Shown: positions 47,801 to 50,800 of the stretch, in pieces | How the letters are laid out: every line of letters begins with the position of its first letter | Numbering within the stretch: position 1 is the first letter of the stretch | Source of the DNA: Distichodus sexfasciatus | Lineage: Eukaryota > Chordata > Actinopteri > Characiformes > Distichodontidae | Assembly (NCBI GenBank): GCA_032718565.1 | Contig: JAVGVS010000043.1 | Coordinates: 2,911,557-2,975,556 of the forward strand | Direction: 5' to 3' | DNA: 64,000 nucleotides | Notes under the pieces: model-generated | Databases searched by the model: none | Told to the model about the DNA's origin: nothing | Seen by the model: the letters and a program-made list of their open reading frames with translations, nothing else | Position numbers and translations under genes: made by a program

Positions 47801-50800
47801 AAATAGTCCGGACATAGTATCTGTCTATTATAACTCTACCTCTTGCACACTCAGTGTAAATGTCAATTTCAACCTGTTAAGAATACTGCATCCTGACTTG
47901 ACAAAAAAAAAAATTACCTCTATGTCTATTTCTAGCCTCTAATTATATATAAAACTCCCTGTCTAGTTTAAAATGTATATTGCATATTGTCTGGTTTAAA
48001 ATGTATATTGTTTAATGTATATTTTAGTATTTTTACTTATTTATTGTCTATCCCATGTGCCTAGTCGTGCCACTGCCTATTTATTCTCTGTTCTACTGTT
48101 CTTTGTTTGTTTGCACTGGAAATAACCTGGAGCCACGTCGTCTCGTCTCTCTATGTATCTGTACAGTATATAGCAGAGATGACAATAAAGTTGACTTTGA
48201 ACAAATAATAGGCAGTAAAGAAATGAGCTTGGCTGTTTACTTTCTTTTTTTTGTTGCTTTTTCTGAGTCAAAATGTAATATTTAATTAAATGTAATAAAG
48301 TGTTTTGGGTGAAGTTTTCCTTTATCTGTTGCCTGTAACCCACAGACCATCTTTCAACTGTAAAATATCTACTTCTTTAAAATTATTCTTATTCGGAATT
48401 GCTTTAATAATCCTTTGTAGACAAACATTTTATTACAAGTCATCTTCATGGGGATGAAATCAAGCAGGCATGTTAGCTCCTCCATCTTCTACATTAAACC
48501 CATTCCCTTTCTATCACTGCTTGAGTTTTTATAGTATAATATGCATTTAAAAATAAAGATGCTGAAACCAATCTGAACAAACAGTATTACAATAAAGAGA
48601 AAGCATCTCACCAGCAATAACGCCTCCAACTGGCTGAGGTAGGTCTCCTCACTAACCAGGATACCCGACAGAACCCACTTACGCATCTCCAGTCCTTTCT
48701 CCAGGTCCAACTCAGCCTGAAAAAAATCACAAAGATGCACATAACTTGTGCAGTAGTCTTGAGCTCCTTTTCTTGAGTTCAGAAGCTTTGGATGCATCTT
48801 GAGAAGTGGAGGATTTGTCTGTTATTCTACAAGTTGGGACTTTACTCTGTAAGGGAGTTGCCTTTCAGGAACAAATCCAGCTCCTCATACAGAAGATTAG
48901 ATTTGTTCATGGAAAAAAAAATAGAAAATAGTTTTCTGGCACCTGCATGTCATTCTTGAGGAGCAAAGAGATTAAGTGCAGTTTTACCTCAATAAACTAG
49001 TGCACATAACATAAACTAAAGATATGATCTACGCTGAAGTGGAACAATGTTCCCTTTTTCCACAGTAAGCGCATGTTTGTGTTTGTGTGCACTAATGGGG
49101 GTAAAACAGACTTTTTTACATGGCCATTGTACAGACAGTGAGAACAGCAGATGTTAGTAATATGAGATAAAGTCAAGATTTGTGACAAAGAAGGCAAGTT
49201 TTTATTTATGATCTTTCGAGCCTAGGCCAGCTCTCCTTCTCATATTTATCAAATGTAAAATCTCTCTGGCTTTGAGGTGAGACAAAGGACTTGTTAATAA
49301 AAAAGGGCACTTTCAACTGATAATCTGAGAACACTGATTAAAAAAACAACAACTTTTCAACCCAGTAAATCTAAAACTGAGAACAAATCAGTTTTTGTGA
49401 CCTTTCCATCTTTCTAATGATTAGTGAAACAAACACTAGAATAAATAATTGTTATTTGCTTGCAGGATGTTACACTGATTTAGACAAATCAGAGTGCTAC
49501 TAATATCTACAAACCTTTGCCTTTAGGACAAAGGCAGAGGTTAGTAGCAGGTGTGCTGTGTAAATGAATGTACATTTGATATTAGCATAGGTTTTTAGCA
49601 TTGGTCTTATTCCTCAAAGTTCACAGTCCATTTATAGTCAAGTTTTCATCAATTATTGACACATAGCCCTATTAGGAGGTGTTGTTTTAAACCAGTGGAA
49701 TACTGAAACTGGAATTATCTAGAAAAAAATCCTATTCAGTGATTTCAGAGATACTTCCTAACAGCACTGGTAATTATTTTAAAGCTGGAAATTTAAAATA
49801 TTTAATGTGCATACTATGAAAACAATAACCACCAATTTCCTTATTTTGAGATGTTTCTTTACTTGAAAAAATATTCATTTTGGTGATCTGTTATTTGAAT
49901 TAATCTCTACTTTGAGGAAACCAAGGATTAGCCATAAATATAAACTGAATTTATGATGTCTCATGTGGAAGAAAGAGGCAAAACTCATGGATTATGACTG
50001 TTTTTATGTTGTGCGGTCTTAGAACATGAGACTTTTGCTTACTCTCTGGTGATTATTCTTGCCTTTCAGCTTAAGTATATTCAGCAAAGCCATGCACAAA
50101 TTCATGTTCCTGCCTGCATCTGTACATTAGATCTGCATGTTCAAGCTATGTATGTACTGGACTACGTGTCTGTGTTAATTAAAGGAGTTCAATACATATA
50201 CCCTAGACACAAAAACTTTAACACTCCCTATGTAGGCCACCCTGTAGGCCTCGGTGTGGACAGCATGGAGTGTTCTCAACACGCGCAGCTTCCCAATAAA
50301 CAACTCTTTAAACAATAGGTCCTGTTGGGTGGCGTTCCCATTTATTGTTGACTTCACCAATTTGTACAACAAACTGCTGAATAAAACTGCTGACTAAAAC
50401 TACTGCTGTGCCGGGCTATTGTGTGCTGCTGCTACGGTAAGAACCGTATCTCCTCCACCTTCCACACCCCTTCTTGCCCTAAAGTGCACACCTGTATTTC
50501 ACTAAGACCAAATGACTGATACCCCACACCAATACACCCCCAAGTGGCTAAATAAATGAACTGAGACCTAAACCAAAAAGTAATATAAATGGCTCCTACC
50601 CTCCCCACCCCCATCCCTAAGGTCAGTGTATCGGTAGAGGGTTCACATCCAACAACCAGACAGCCAAATGGCTGTGCAAATAAGGCAAGGAATGGGGGAA
50701 GGGTTGCCTTTATCATTGTGGATGTAATTACTGAGCAGGTCACTGTACCTCAAGTCTATGCAGAATTTTCACAAACTACTACAGCCATTTCTAACCATTA

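Noticed and set aside
50200..50450. Possible solo LTR (AATAAA-type word, slightly higher GC)
   Set aside because: No TG...CA borders, target duplication or second copy could be found.
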